This document shows, in pieces, positions 43,887 to 51,702 of a DNA stretch of 58,796 nucleotides (positions are counted from its first letter, which is position 1; the number at the start of each line of letters is the position of its first letter). A program made the translations under genes and the position numbers. The DNA comes from Stutzerimonas stutzeri (lineage in GTDB: Bacteria; Pseudomonadota; Gammaproteobacteria; Pseudomonadales; Pseudomonadaceae). Location: NCBI RefSeq assembly GCF_000935215.1, contig NZ_JXXD01000052.1, forward strand, positions 1-58,796, given 5' to 3'. The notes under the pieces are model-generated. The model was given only the letters and a program-made list of their open reading frames with translations, was not told where the DNA came from and made no database searches.

Positions 43887-45929
43887 ATGGCTGACCTATT
43901 GAGCATTGGCCTTTCCGGCCTGGCTGCCAGCAAAACCCAGCTTTCCATCACTGGCCACAACATCACCAACGTCAACACGCCTGGCTACACTCGTCAGGAT
44001 GCGACCCAGGCGACACGCTCGCCGCAGTTCAGTGGCGCGGGTTACATCGGGTCGGGCACCTCGCTGGTAGACGTACGTCGCTCATACAGCGAATTTCTCA
44101 CCAGCCAGCTACGCAGCAGCACCTCGCTGAACAGCGATGTAGAGGCTTACAAGAGTCAGATCGATCAGCTCGACTCATTGTTGGCTGGCACCACCACCGG
44201 CATCACGCCCTCATTGCAGAAGTTCTTTTCGGCGCTGCAGACGGCGGCCGAAGACCCGGCAAATATTCCGGCGCGCCAGCTGGTATTGGCCGAGGCCGAG
44301 GGTTTGGCACGGCGTTTCAACACCGTCTATGACCGTCTCTCCGAGCAGAACAACTTCACCAACAAGCAGATGTCCGCGGTCACCGATCAGGTGAACCGGC
44401 TGGCAGGCAGCATCGGTAGCCTCAACGAGGCGATCGCCGTCGCCGCGGCCAACGGCAAACAGCCGAATGATCTGCTCGATGCCCGTGACGAGGCCGTTCG
44501 GCAGTTGTCGGGTTACATCGGCGTGACCGTGGTGCCGCAGGACGATAGCAGCTTCAATATCTTTATCGGCAGCGGCCAGCCGTTGGTCGTGGGCAGCGCG
44601 GTCGCCAAGCTGGAGGTGGTGCCGGGGCAGGGCGACCCCAACCGCCATGAAGTGCAATTCATCAGCGGTGGCTCGCGGCAGGGCATCACCTCGCAGATTA
44701 CCGGTGGCGAACTCGGCGGGCTGATTCGCTATCGCGAGGAAGTGCTGGATTCGACCATGAATTCGCTGGGGCGCCTTTCGCTGGCGGTCAGTGATCAGGT
44801 CAATACTCAGCTGGGACAGGGGCTGGATCTGAAAGGACAGGTCGGTTCGGCACTTTTCGGTAACTACAACGATCCGGCGCTAGCCAAGTTGCGCGTCAAT
44901 GCGTTTGCCGGGAACAGCAACGCGCAACCAGTGCTGAACATCACCGACACCAGCGTGCTCACCACCAGCGATTACCTGATGGAGTATGACGCGAGCGGCC
45001 CCAAAGTTCGTCGCCTGAGCGACAACCAGCTGATGACCGTAACGGACACCACGCCGCCGACCGGTGTGCTCACGATCACCGACAAGAACGGAGTCGATCA
45101 GGGCTTCCAGGTCGTTCTCGGTAACCCAGCCCCCGCTGTAGGCGACAAGTTCAGTCTGCAGCCGACTCGTCGAGGCGCGGCTGATATCAAGGCGACTCTG
45201 GATCAGGCCGATCAACTGGCCTTTGCTGCCCCGGTGCGCGCGGAAAGCAATTTGCAGAACGCTGGCACCGGTGCGATTGGCCAGCCCGACATGACTTCCG
45301 GGCCTTCGCCGATCAGCATTTCGGCGCTGCAGGGGTTGTTCGGCAGCAATGGAGCGACGCTTACTTTTACCGAGCCGGGCACAGTAACGATTACGGGTGG
45401 TACTGCGCAATTTCGGACTGTGGACGACAGTACTACGCCGCCGACGGTCAGTTACTCGTCGACCGCAACCATCCAGCCAGGGCAAAGCAATTCACTGGTG
45501 GTGGGGGATGCCAATTACCAGTTCGAGTTTTCTCTGAGCGGTACGCCGAAGGATAACGACAGGTTCGCGATGGCGTTCAACCAGAGCGGCGTTTCTGACA
45601 ACCGCAATGCCTTGAAACTAGTCGACCTGCAAACCAAGCAAACTGTTGGTGTGAGCGCCAATGTCGCTGGTTCTGGCTTCAGCTTCACCGATGGCTACGG
45701 CGAACTGGTCGAGCGAGTCGGCACGTTGACGGCACAGGCACGGATGGATAGCGAAGCGACAGGCTCGATTCTCAAACAGGCCACGGACAACCGCGATTCA
45801 CTCTCGGCTGTGAACCTGGACGAGGAAGCCGCCAACCTGATCAAGTTCGAGCAGTACTACAACGCTTCGGCCCAGATCATTCAAGTTGCCCGCTCCTTGT
45901 TCGATACATTGATCAGCTCCTTCAGGTAA
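43887..45929 (+). CDS. flgK: FlgK, hook-associated protein 1
   Basis: 680 residues. N-terminal LSIGLSGLAASKTQLSITGH with NINTP-like NITNVNTPGYTRQD, and C-terminal LDEEAANLIKFEQYYNASAQIIQVA, both HAP1 signatures. The middle carries an enlarged variable domain compared with enteric FlgK (about 550). Client of FlgN. Confidence 0.95.
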   Translation: MADLLSIGLSGLAASKTQLSITGHNITNVNTPGYTRQDATQATRSPQFSGAGYIGSGTSLVDVRRSYSEFLTSQLRSSTSLNSDVEAYKSQIDQLDSLLAGTTTGITPSLQKFFSALQTAAEDPANIPARQLVLAEAEGLARRFNTVYDRLSEQNNFTNKQMSAVTDQVNRLAGSIGSLNEAIAVAAANGKQPNDLLDARDEAVRQLSGYIGVTVVPQDDSSFNIFIGSGQPLVVGSAVAKLEVVPGQGDPNRHEVQFISGGSRQGITSQITGGELGGLIRYREEVLDSTMNSLGRLSLAVSDQVNTQLGQGLDLKGQVGSALFGNYNDPALAKLRVNAFAGNSNAQPVLNITDTSVLTTSDYLMEYDASGPKVRRLSDNQLMTVTDTTPPTGVLTITDKNGVDQGFQVVLGNPAPAVGDKFSLQPTRRGAADIKATLDQADQLAFAAPVRAESNLQNAGTGAIGQPDMTSGPSPISISALQGLFGSNGATLTFTEPGTVTITGGTAQFRTVDDSTTPPTVSYSSTATIQPGQSNSLVVGDANYQFEFSLSGTPKDNDRFAMAFNQSGVSDNRNALKLVDLQTKQTVGVSANVAGSGFSFTDGYGELVERVGTLTAQARMDSEATGSILKQATDNRDSLSAVNLDEEAANLIKFEQYYNASAQIIQVARSLFDTLISSFR

Positions 45930-45940
45930 TAGGTCGCCTT

Positions 45941-47248
45941 ATGCGCATTTCCACCCTGCAAGCATTCAATAACGGCGTCGCCGGACTGCAGCGCAACTAC
46001 GCCAATGCGACCCGCACTCAGGAGCAGATCAGTACCGGCAATCGCATTCTCACGCCAGCCGACGACCCTGTTGCGTCGGTGCGTCTGCTCCAACTGGACC
46101 AGCAGCAGAACGTGTTGAGTCAGTACAACGCCAACCTGACCGCGGCGGACAGCAGCCTGGTCCAGGAAGAGTCGACGCTCAACTCGGTGAACACCGTGCT
46201 GCTGCGCGTGCGCGAGTTGGCCTTGCGCGCCGGCAACGGCTCTCTCGACGCGGAAGATCGCAAATCCATCGCTGCCGAACTGCGTGAGCGTGAGGATGAA
46301 TTGCTGTCTCTAATGAATACTCGCAACGCGCGAGGCGAATATCTCTTCTCGGGTTTTCAGGGCAAGACCCAGCCCTTCGTGCGTGCTGCCGATGGCAGCT
46401 ACAGCTATCAGGGCGACGAAGGGCAACGCAAACTGCAGATCGCCAGTTCGCTGAATATCCCAATCAGTGACAGCGGCAAGTCGATCTTCGAGAACGTTAC
46501 TAATGCTGGGCGGCTAGCGAGCGCTCTGGACACCTCTGGCATAACGCCTGGCGACGTTTCCACTCTAGCCGTATCTAAGCCGCTGGTTGGTGATGAAGTT
46601 GCCTTCTCCGGCTCGCCAGCCTTCCCTGCAGAGGGAGTGGAAATCTTATTCGAGGACGATGGGAGTTATTCCATCTATGGCCTGCCACGTACCGCTGGGG
46701 ATACTGCTCTTCCCGATGGACAAAACTTCAAGATGGACGACGATGCAGAGCGTAGCGACTCTCTGGTGTTTCGGGGGGTCACTTTGCAGTTCGATGGTAC
46801 GCCTGTGGGCGGCGAACGAATCGTTGTCATGCCCGGCGCAGGAATCACCATAGATCCGGTGACTGGGGATGCGTCGGCTGAGCCTGTGCAGAACAAACAA
46901 GGGATTCTGGATACCATCGCCAACCTGCGCAAGACCCTGGAAGACCCGTCCTCCAGCAACGCCGATATTCGCGACTCGGTGGCGGTGAGCCTGACCAACC
47001 TCGACCACGGCATGGTCAGCGTCGATGCCGCCCGGGGCAATATCGGCGCACGGCGGAACGTGATCGAAACCACCCTGACCGACAACGAAGACGTGGCGCT
47101 GGTGAACAAATCGGTGCAGGCCGACTTGCGCGAACTGGATTATGCCGAGGCGCTGTCCCGGCTGTCATTCCAGACAGTCATCCTCGAGGCTGCGCAGCAG
47201 AGCTACGTAAAGATCAGCGGCCTGAATCTGTTCAACGCCATGCGCTGA
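45941..47248 (+). CDS. flgL: FlgL, hook-associated protein 3
   Basis: 435 residues. Flagellin-like ends: MRISTLQAFNNGVAGLQRNY, TQEQISTGNRILTPADDPVAS and the C-terminal LDYAEALSRLSFQTVILEAAQQSYVKI. Residues about 190-300 form a less G+C-rich variable part. Last gene of flgFGHIJKL, followed by a terminator. Confidence 0.94.
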   Translation: MRISTLQAFNNGVAGLQRNYANATRTQEQISTGNRILTPADDPVASVRLLQLDQQQNVLSQYNANLTAADSSLVQEESTLNSVNTVLLRVRELALRAGNGSLDAEDRKSIAAELREREDELLSLMNTRNARGEYLFSGFQGKTQPFVRAADGSYSYQGDEGQRKLQIASSLNIPISDSGKSIFENVTNAGRLASALDTSGITPGDVSTLAVSKPLVGDEVAFSGSPAFPAEGVEILFEDDGSYSIYGLPRTAGDTALPDGQNFKMDDDAERSDSLVFRGVTLQFDGTPVGGERIVVMPGAGITIDPVTGDASAEPVQNKQGILDTIANLRKTLEDPSSSNADIRDSVAVSLTNLDHGMVSVDAARGNIGARRNVIETTLTDNEDVALVNKSVQADLRELDYAEALSRLSFQTVILEAAQQSYVKISGLNLFNAMR

Positions 47249-47253
47249 GCTTG

Positions 47254-47284
47254 ACGAGGTTCGCAAATATGCAACCTCGTTTTT
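47254..47284 (+). terminator. Terminator after flgL
   Basis: ACGAGGTT / AACCTCGT (47254-47261, 47273-47280) followed by TTTT. Confidence 0.88.
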
Positions 47285-47370
47285 GACATCAGCTGGCAGG
47301 CGACTAGATTGGCTGACGCGGAGCAGGAAGTCCCGCGAACGAATACTCTGGTTTTCATAAGGACATGATC

Positions 47371-47682
47371 ATGCGTAAAGCTATTCTTGCCGCTGCGGCG
47401 TTCGCCGTACTTTCCGGCTTTTCTTTCGGTGGCTATGCGGCCACTCAGGCACAACCTGCCCCAACAGCTGTGGCTGTCGCCCCGGCCCCAGTGAACCTCA
47501 ATTCTGCGGATGCTGAGACGCTTACCCGTGAGCTGAGAGGCATTGGTGAAACCAAGGCAAAAGCAATCATCGATTATCGGGAGGAGCATGGTCCGTTCAG
47601 CTCGGTAGATGAGCTGCTCGAGGTAAAAGGCATCGGCTCGGCGACCCTCGACAAGATTCGCGGGCAGCTCAGCGTTCAGTAA
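47371..47682 (+). CDS. ComEA-like exported helix-hairpin-helix protein
   Basis: 103 residues: signal peptide (MRKAILAAAAFAVLSGFSF), a Pro/Ala linker, and a double HhH domain (VNLNSADAETLTRELRGIGETKAKAIIDYRE, then LLEVKGIGSATLDKIRGQL). Such ComEA proteins bind incoming DNA in the periplasm; P. stutzeri strains are known to be transformable. The ATG at 47371 is better spaced from AAGGA than the one two codons earlier. Confidence 0.9.
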   Translation: MRKAILAAAAFAVLSGFSFGGYAATQAQPAPTAVAVAPAPVNLNSADAETLTRELRGIGETKAKAIIDYREEHGPFSSVDELLEVKGIGSATLDKIRGQLSVQ

Positions 47683-47689
47683 GTGAAGG

Positions 47690-47720
47690 GAGGTCGATTG
47701 CAATGATCGACCTCTTTTTT
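47690..47720 (+). terminator. Terminator after comEA-like gene
   Basis: GAGGTCGAT / ATCGACCTC hairpin (47690-47698, 47706-47714) followed by TTTTTT. Confidence 0.93.
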
Positions 47721-48070
47721 CAGCTCTTCATCAACGCCTTCCTCCCTGCCACGACTAGCCCCCTATAGTCCGAACGTCCGGTGTCTTCGTCAGTCAAAGT
47801 GCTTGCAAAGGCATTGACATTCACCGGTTATGCACATTCGGAATAGATTGCGGCGTGCTCGTCGAGCATGTTTCAGTACAATTTCAGTGTCACTGTAACC
47901 TATTGATTATTAAGGGATAGATCGGCTGGATAAAAAAGCACCGATCTGTTCGGCAGCCCCGTAAACAGGGCTTTAGCGGCAACCATCCATAAACTGTTCA
48001 CAAGGTTATCCACAGCTTCGGTGGATAACCTTCTCAAGGTCAGGGATGACGCAGGCTGGAGGCAATCTAG
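47721..48070. other. Gene-free region before the DUF1232 gene
   Basis: 350 bp, A+T-richer than its surroundings in the middle, with no supported gene. It holds a small AGCCC/GGGCT hairpin with a short T tract near 47957-47976 and the DnaA-box palindrome at 48002-48032. Confidence 0.5.
48002..48032. repeat. Perfect 12-bp inverted repeat with DnaA-box sequences
   Basis: AAGGTTATCCAC / GTGGATAACCTT with a 7-nt loop. The left arm contains TTATCCACA, the consensus DnaA box, and the right arm a near-match on the other strand. It is in the leader of the DUF1232 gene. Confidence 0.65.
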
Positions 48071-48520
48071 ATGAAGGCTCCCTGGAATTTCATCCGATAT
48101 TTTCCGCTCGCTCAGCGTCTGATCAAACGCGGAAAGATCCCTGCGTTGCTCCTTGCTGTTGCTCGCAAGTCCTCATCGAAAAGAGGGTTGCTCAAGGGAT
48201 TGCGAGAAGACCTGGCGCTTTTACAGGCGCTTTGCGTAGCCTGGTGGCGCGGCGAGTATCGGGCTATCAGCCCTAACGCATTGATAGCCGTAGTGGCAGG
48301 CTTGCTCTACTTTCTGTCGCCTATCGACGCCATCCCGGATTGGCTGCCCGGTCTCGGATTCGTTGACGATCTGGCTGTGCTCGGCTGGGTAATGCGCAAG
48401 TGGTCTGGTGAGTTGGAGGCGTTCAAGATCTGGAAGCAGGCCCAGACTGCGGATCGGCAGGCATCACTGCAACGCTTGCCTGCGCTGGACGAACCGAAAG
48501 CCGGCGGCCAGCAGAGCTGA
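48071..48520 (+). CDS. DUF1232 (YkvA-type) membrane protein
   Basis: 149 residues with the DUF1232 signature YFLSPIDAIPDWLPGLGFVDDLAVLGWV near residues 80-107. A hydrophobic segment (ALIAVVAGLLYFL) precedes it. Function unknown. GGAGG lies about 10 bp upstream of the ATG. Confidence 0.82.
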   Translation: MKAPWNFIRYFPLAQRLIKRGKIPALLLAVARKSSSKRGLLKGLREDLALLQALCVAWWRGEYRAISPNALIAVVAGLLYFLSPIDAIPDWLPGLGFVDDLAVLGWVMRKWSGELEAFKIWKQAQTADRQASLQRLPALDEPKAGGQQS

Positions 48521-48678
48521 TAGTACAGCGGCACGCGGCGTCGCCGTTTGTCGGTGCCTGATGAGCAATTGCGGTCTCGGTCCCGATTCACTAACGCATG
48601 CGGCAGGTTGGTAGCTTCAAGGAACGGCAAGGGCTGTTAAGATCCCGCTTCTGATCGAAGAAGCCTGGGGAAATACGG

Positions 48679-49008
48679 ATGAATGTACAGGTCATCATGC
48701 GTGACGGCTCGCCGGAATACGCCGTACTGCCGTGGGACGAGTACCAGGCGCTTCTGAATGCGGTCGGTGTCAAATCGTCCGTTACCATTGACGTCCCATC
48801 CAATGGCACTCAATCACCCCCGTCCCTGGTCGAGCTGAGTGCTCTGCGTGAGGCCAAGGGGCTTTCTCAAGAAGCGTTGGCGCGCGCTGTGGGGATCAGT
48901 CCAGCCTACCTGGGGCTGATCGAGGCGGGAGAGCGCGAACCCGATGCTGCGATTCGTCGAGCACTGGCACGTGCGTTGGAAATTGCCGGCTGGGAGGGCG
49001 ACGCTTGA
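48679..49008 (+). CDS. XRE-family transcriptional regulator (BswR-like)
   Basis: 109 residues. An N-terminal strand/helix part (VQVIMRDGSPEYAVLPWDEYQALL) resembles antitoxin N-domains. The C-terminal HTH (LREAKGLSQEALARAVGISPAYLGLIEAGEREP) is XRE type. The layout resembles P. aeruginosa BswR, a motility and biofilm regulator, but that is from memory, not alignment. No toxin gene is next to it; an unknown gene and a Sel1 gene follow with overlaps. Confidence 0.8.
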   Translation: MNVQVIMRDGSPEYAVLPWDEYQALLNAVGVKSSVTIDVPSNGTQSPPSLVELSALREAKGLSQEALARAVGISPAYLGLIEAGEREPDAAIRRALARALEIAGWEGDA

Positions 49009-49373
49009 CGTCAGTATCCATCAGCCGGCACCACTGGCAGGCGCTGCTTGCCGAACTGGATGCCGCTCGCAGGCAGAGACATCTGGTGACCTACCGTGCG
49101 CTGGTCGAGCGGCTCCAGTTGCCCACACCCGCCATGCGAACCCTTACCGCCGCGCTGGAGCACCTCGCTGCGCTGGATGCCCGCTCGGAGCGCCCGTTGC
49201 GCAGCGCACTGGTCATCAGTCAGGGTGCTAGTCGTTTGCCCCGCACGGGCTTTTTCGAGTGTGCTGCGCGGTTGGGACGCTTCTCGGGGCCGGCGGACGG
49301 TGCCGCCGCTGCATCCTGGCATGCGGGAGAGGTGGCGCGCGTTTTCGAGTTCGTTTATTCGGAGGAGCTCTGA
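49005..49373 (+). CDS. Unknown protein in the XRE-Sel1 gene triad (122 aa)
   Basis: Starts with TTG overlapping the regulator's stop (TTGA), with GGGAGG at good spacing. A helical N-terminal half (LVTYRALVERLQLPTPAMRTL) is followed by ISQGASRLPRTGFFECAARLG. I do not recognise the family. The overlaps on both sides suggest co-translation with its neighbours. Confidence 0.65.
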   Translation: MTSVSISRHHWQALLAELDAARRQRHLVTYRALVERLQLPTPAMRTLTAALEHLAALDARSERPLRSALVISQGASRLPRTGFFECAARLGRFSGPADGAAAASWHAGEVARVFEFVYSEEL

Positions 49374-49840
49374 TGCTGGGCAGGCTGCGTGCAAGGCTCG
49401 GTTATTTAACTGCCCGCAAATTGATGACGTCGCACTACGCGGTTCAGCAACCGAAGATCTGGCGTTGGATGGAAGGGCAATTCGCGCGGATGGCGGCACT
49501 GGGCGACGTGTCGGCGCAGAGTTTCTACGGTCATATCCTGTATTTCCGCGGCCGCGGCTATGGTGCCAAGCTGGAAGGCGTTCGCCTTCTAAGGCTGGCG
49601 GCCAAGGCGGGAGATGTGAAAGCGGCATATCAGATGGGCGTCATCAGCCTCAGCGAAGATGCCTCCCACGGCCCGGATGGCAGTGAGGCGGCGCGCTGGT
49701 GGTCCCAAGCGGCCGAGGCAGGGCATCCACTGGCGGCGGTTCGCCTCGAGCAACTGTATCGTGCCGGCGGCCACGGCCTGGCCGCAGACCCCCAGCAGGC
49801 AGATCGTTACAAGGCGAAGGCGGAGCAGCTGGGGTTGTAG
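49373..49840 (+). CDS. Sel1-repeat protein
   Basis: 155 residues. Sel1-type repeats appear from about residue 45 to the end (GDVSAQSFYGHILYFRGRG; AAKAGDVKAAYQMGVISL; AAEAGHPLAAVRLEQLY). The start overlaps the preceding stop (TGATG). Sel1 proteins are scaffolds for protein complexes. Its last 34 bp overlap the convergent EAL-GGDEF gene. Confidence 0.82.
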   Translation: MLGRLRARLGYLTARKLMTSHYAVQQPKIWRWMEGQFARMAALGDVSAQSFYGHILYFRGRGYGAKLEGVRLLRLAAKAGDVKAAYQMGVISLSEDASHGPDGSEAARWWSQAAEAGHPLAAVRLEQLYRAGGHGLAADPQQADRYKAKAEQLGL

Positions 49841-51603
49841 GCATCCTGCGTTGGCTGCCCTGCATCGATCAGGTGGAAGCTCGGGCCGTTCACCTGTTTG
49901 GCAAAGCGCTTGGCCTCCGAAGCAAGGGCGGCGAGCCTGCCTGCATCCAGGCGGTCAGTGTGCTCCGGGTGCACGCTGACGATCCCGATCGAGAGTGACA
50001 GCAGGGCATAGCGCTGTTTACGCCCGTCACGGCTGGTGGAAATAAAGCAGCCGGCTGCGAGGTGTTCTGGCTGGTAGAAGGCGCTGCTGCGAAGCGCGAA
50101 GGCGCTGTGCAAGTCGGCAATGCGCTGCTCCCAGTCGTGACCGCTTAGCACCAGCATGAAATCATCCCCGCCAATATGGCCGACGAAATCCATCTGTGGG
50201 TCGACCCGGTCGTTCAGACATTGGGCCAGGCACAGCAGCACTTCATCGCCTTTGGCGTAGCCATACAGATCGTTGAAAGGTTTGAAGTTGTCGATGTCGA
50301 CGTAGCAGACCATCGCCCTACGTCGCTGTAGCAGCATGCGGGTCAGGCACTGCTGGATAGGTACATTGCCCGGCAACAGTGTCAGGGGATTGGCGTGGCG
50401 CGCCTGCTGAATCTTCAGTTCGGTTATCAACCTCAGAACATCGATGACGCGGCCCAGACCGAGGTATCGACCTGCCTGTGTGATGACGAAGTCTTCCTCG
50501 ATTCTTTGGCGCGCCCGGCTGGTGAGCAAGCGGCTGACCTGTTGCAACGACTGGTCGAGCTCGACGGCGAGGAAATCCGTGCTCATCAGGCGGCTAAGCG
50601 GTTTGCGTGCCAGCAGATCGGTGGCGTAGGGCTTGAGCAGCGCGTCGGAAATGAGATTGCGGTGAAGTATGCCGACCGGCCTGGCGTCAACGTCCAAAAC
50701 TGCGATCGAGTTCAGGGCCGGCTGTAGTCGAAACGCCTCGAGCATTTCAGCGACCGGACGTTCTGCGGCCATGGCGGGTTGTCGGATAAGCAGTCCGGAC
50801 AGGTTGCCGGACTCCTCGCCCAGGACCGCCTGCTGGGCCTCCGGGGGTGGCAGGACCTCGTCGATGTCCTGGGCAGGCAACTCCAGCGGACGTCCGAGCA
50901 GATAGCCCTGCACCAGATCGATACCCATGCCGGCCAGCACCGCCAGTTCCTCGCGCAGTTCGATACCTTCGGCGATGACGTGGGCACGCGATGCGCGGGC
51001 GATCTTCAGGATGGATTCGACGAACTCGCGCTTCACGGGGTCGAGATGGATGCCGTCGATGAAATAGCGGTCGATCTTCACATAGTCCGGTCGCAGCTCG
51101 GACCACAGGCGCAAACTCGAATATCCGGCACCAAGGTCGTCGAGCGCTATGCTGAAGCCCATCGAGCGATAGTGATGAAGCGCCTTGTCCAGCAGCTCGA
51201 GATCGTCGGCCGGTGCCTGCTCGGTCAGCTCGATGACCACGTTGTCCGCGGAAATGCCATAGGTGTGCAGCAGCTCGAGCGTGCGCCCGGGCTTGTGGGT
51301 CGCGTCAAGTAGCGTTTCCGGTGAGGCGTTGAGAAAGAGCTTGCCGCTTAGCGCCCCCTGGCTGTAACGCCGGCACGCTGTTTCGCGGCAGGTCATCTCC
51401 AGTTCGTTGAGCCGGCCGGCGTGGCGTGCTGTGGCGAGCAAATTGATCGGGGAGTGCAGCGGGCCGTTGGATGGTCCACGGCTGAGTGCTTCATAACCGA
51501 GAATGCGTCGCTCCGAAAGCGAGACGATGGGTTGGAACAGGGTGGTGATGTCGCCGTGAGCAAGGATATGTCCCAGCGTGCTCAACTGCTCGGTGACTGT
51601 CAT
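49807..51603 (-). CDS. EAL-CBS-GGDEF c-di-GMP signalling protein
   Basis: 598 residues. The EAL domain (about 15-245) keeps its catalytic features: YEALSRG, ELTE, DDLGAGYS, KIDRYF and AEGIE. A CBS pair (about 275-400) follows. The GGDEF domain (about 420-575) reads GGDDF, a degenerate active site. It is most likely a phosphodiesterase whose other domains are regulatory. No membrane or signal segment is seen, so it is cytoplasmic. Confidence 0.9.
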   Translation of the reverse strand: MTVTEQLSTLGHILAHGDITTLFQPIVSLSERRILGYEALSRGPSNGPLHSPINLLATARHAGRLNELEMTCRETACRRYSQGALSGKLFLNASPETLLDATHKPGRTLELLHTYGISADNVVIELTEQAPADDLELLDKALHHYRSMGFSIALDDLGAGYSSLRLWSELRPDYVKIDRYFIDGIHLDPVKREFVESILKIARASRAHVIAEGIELREELAVLAGMGIDLVQGYLLGRPLELPAQDIDEVLPPPEAQQAVLGEESGNLSGLLIRQPAMAAERPVAEMLEAFRLQPALNSIAVLDVDARPVGILHRNLISDALLKPYATDLLARKPLSRLMSTDFLAVELDQSLQQVSRLLTSRARQRIEEDFVITQAGRYLGLGRVIDVLRLITELKIQQARHANPLTLLPGNVPIQQCLTRMLLQRRRAMVCYVDIDNFKPFNDLYGYAKGDEVLLCLAQCLNDRVDPQMDFVGHIGGDDFMLVLSGHDWEQRIADLHSAFALRSSAFYQPEHLAAGCFISTSRDGRKQRYALLSLSIGIVSVHPEHTDRLDAGRLAALASEAKRFAKQVNGPSFHLIDAGQPTQDAYNPSCSAFAL

Positions 51604-51620
51604 GGAGGTCTCTGGGCGTG

Positions 51621-51646
51621 AAAAGAAAAGGGCCGCAGCGCGGCCC
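51621..51646 (-). terminator. Terminator after prc
   Basis: On the minus strand GGGCCGC GCT GCGGCCC is followed by TTTTCTTTT. It lies between prc and the EAL-GGDEF gene. Confidence 0.93.
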
Positions 51647-51702
51647 TTTCATTTCACGATATCGTGATGTCAATTTGATGACATCGCAGCGCTCCACTCG
51701 AT

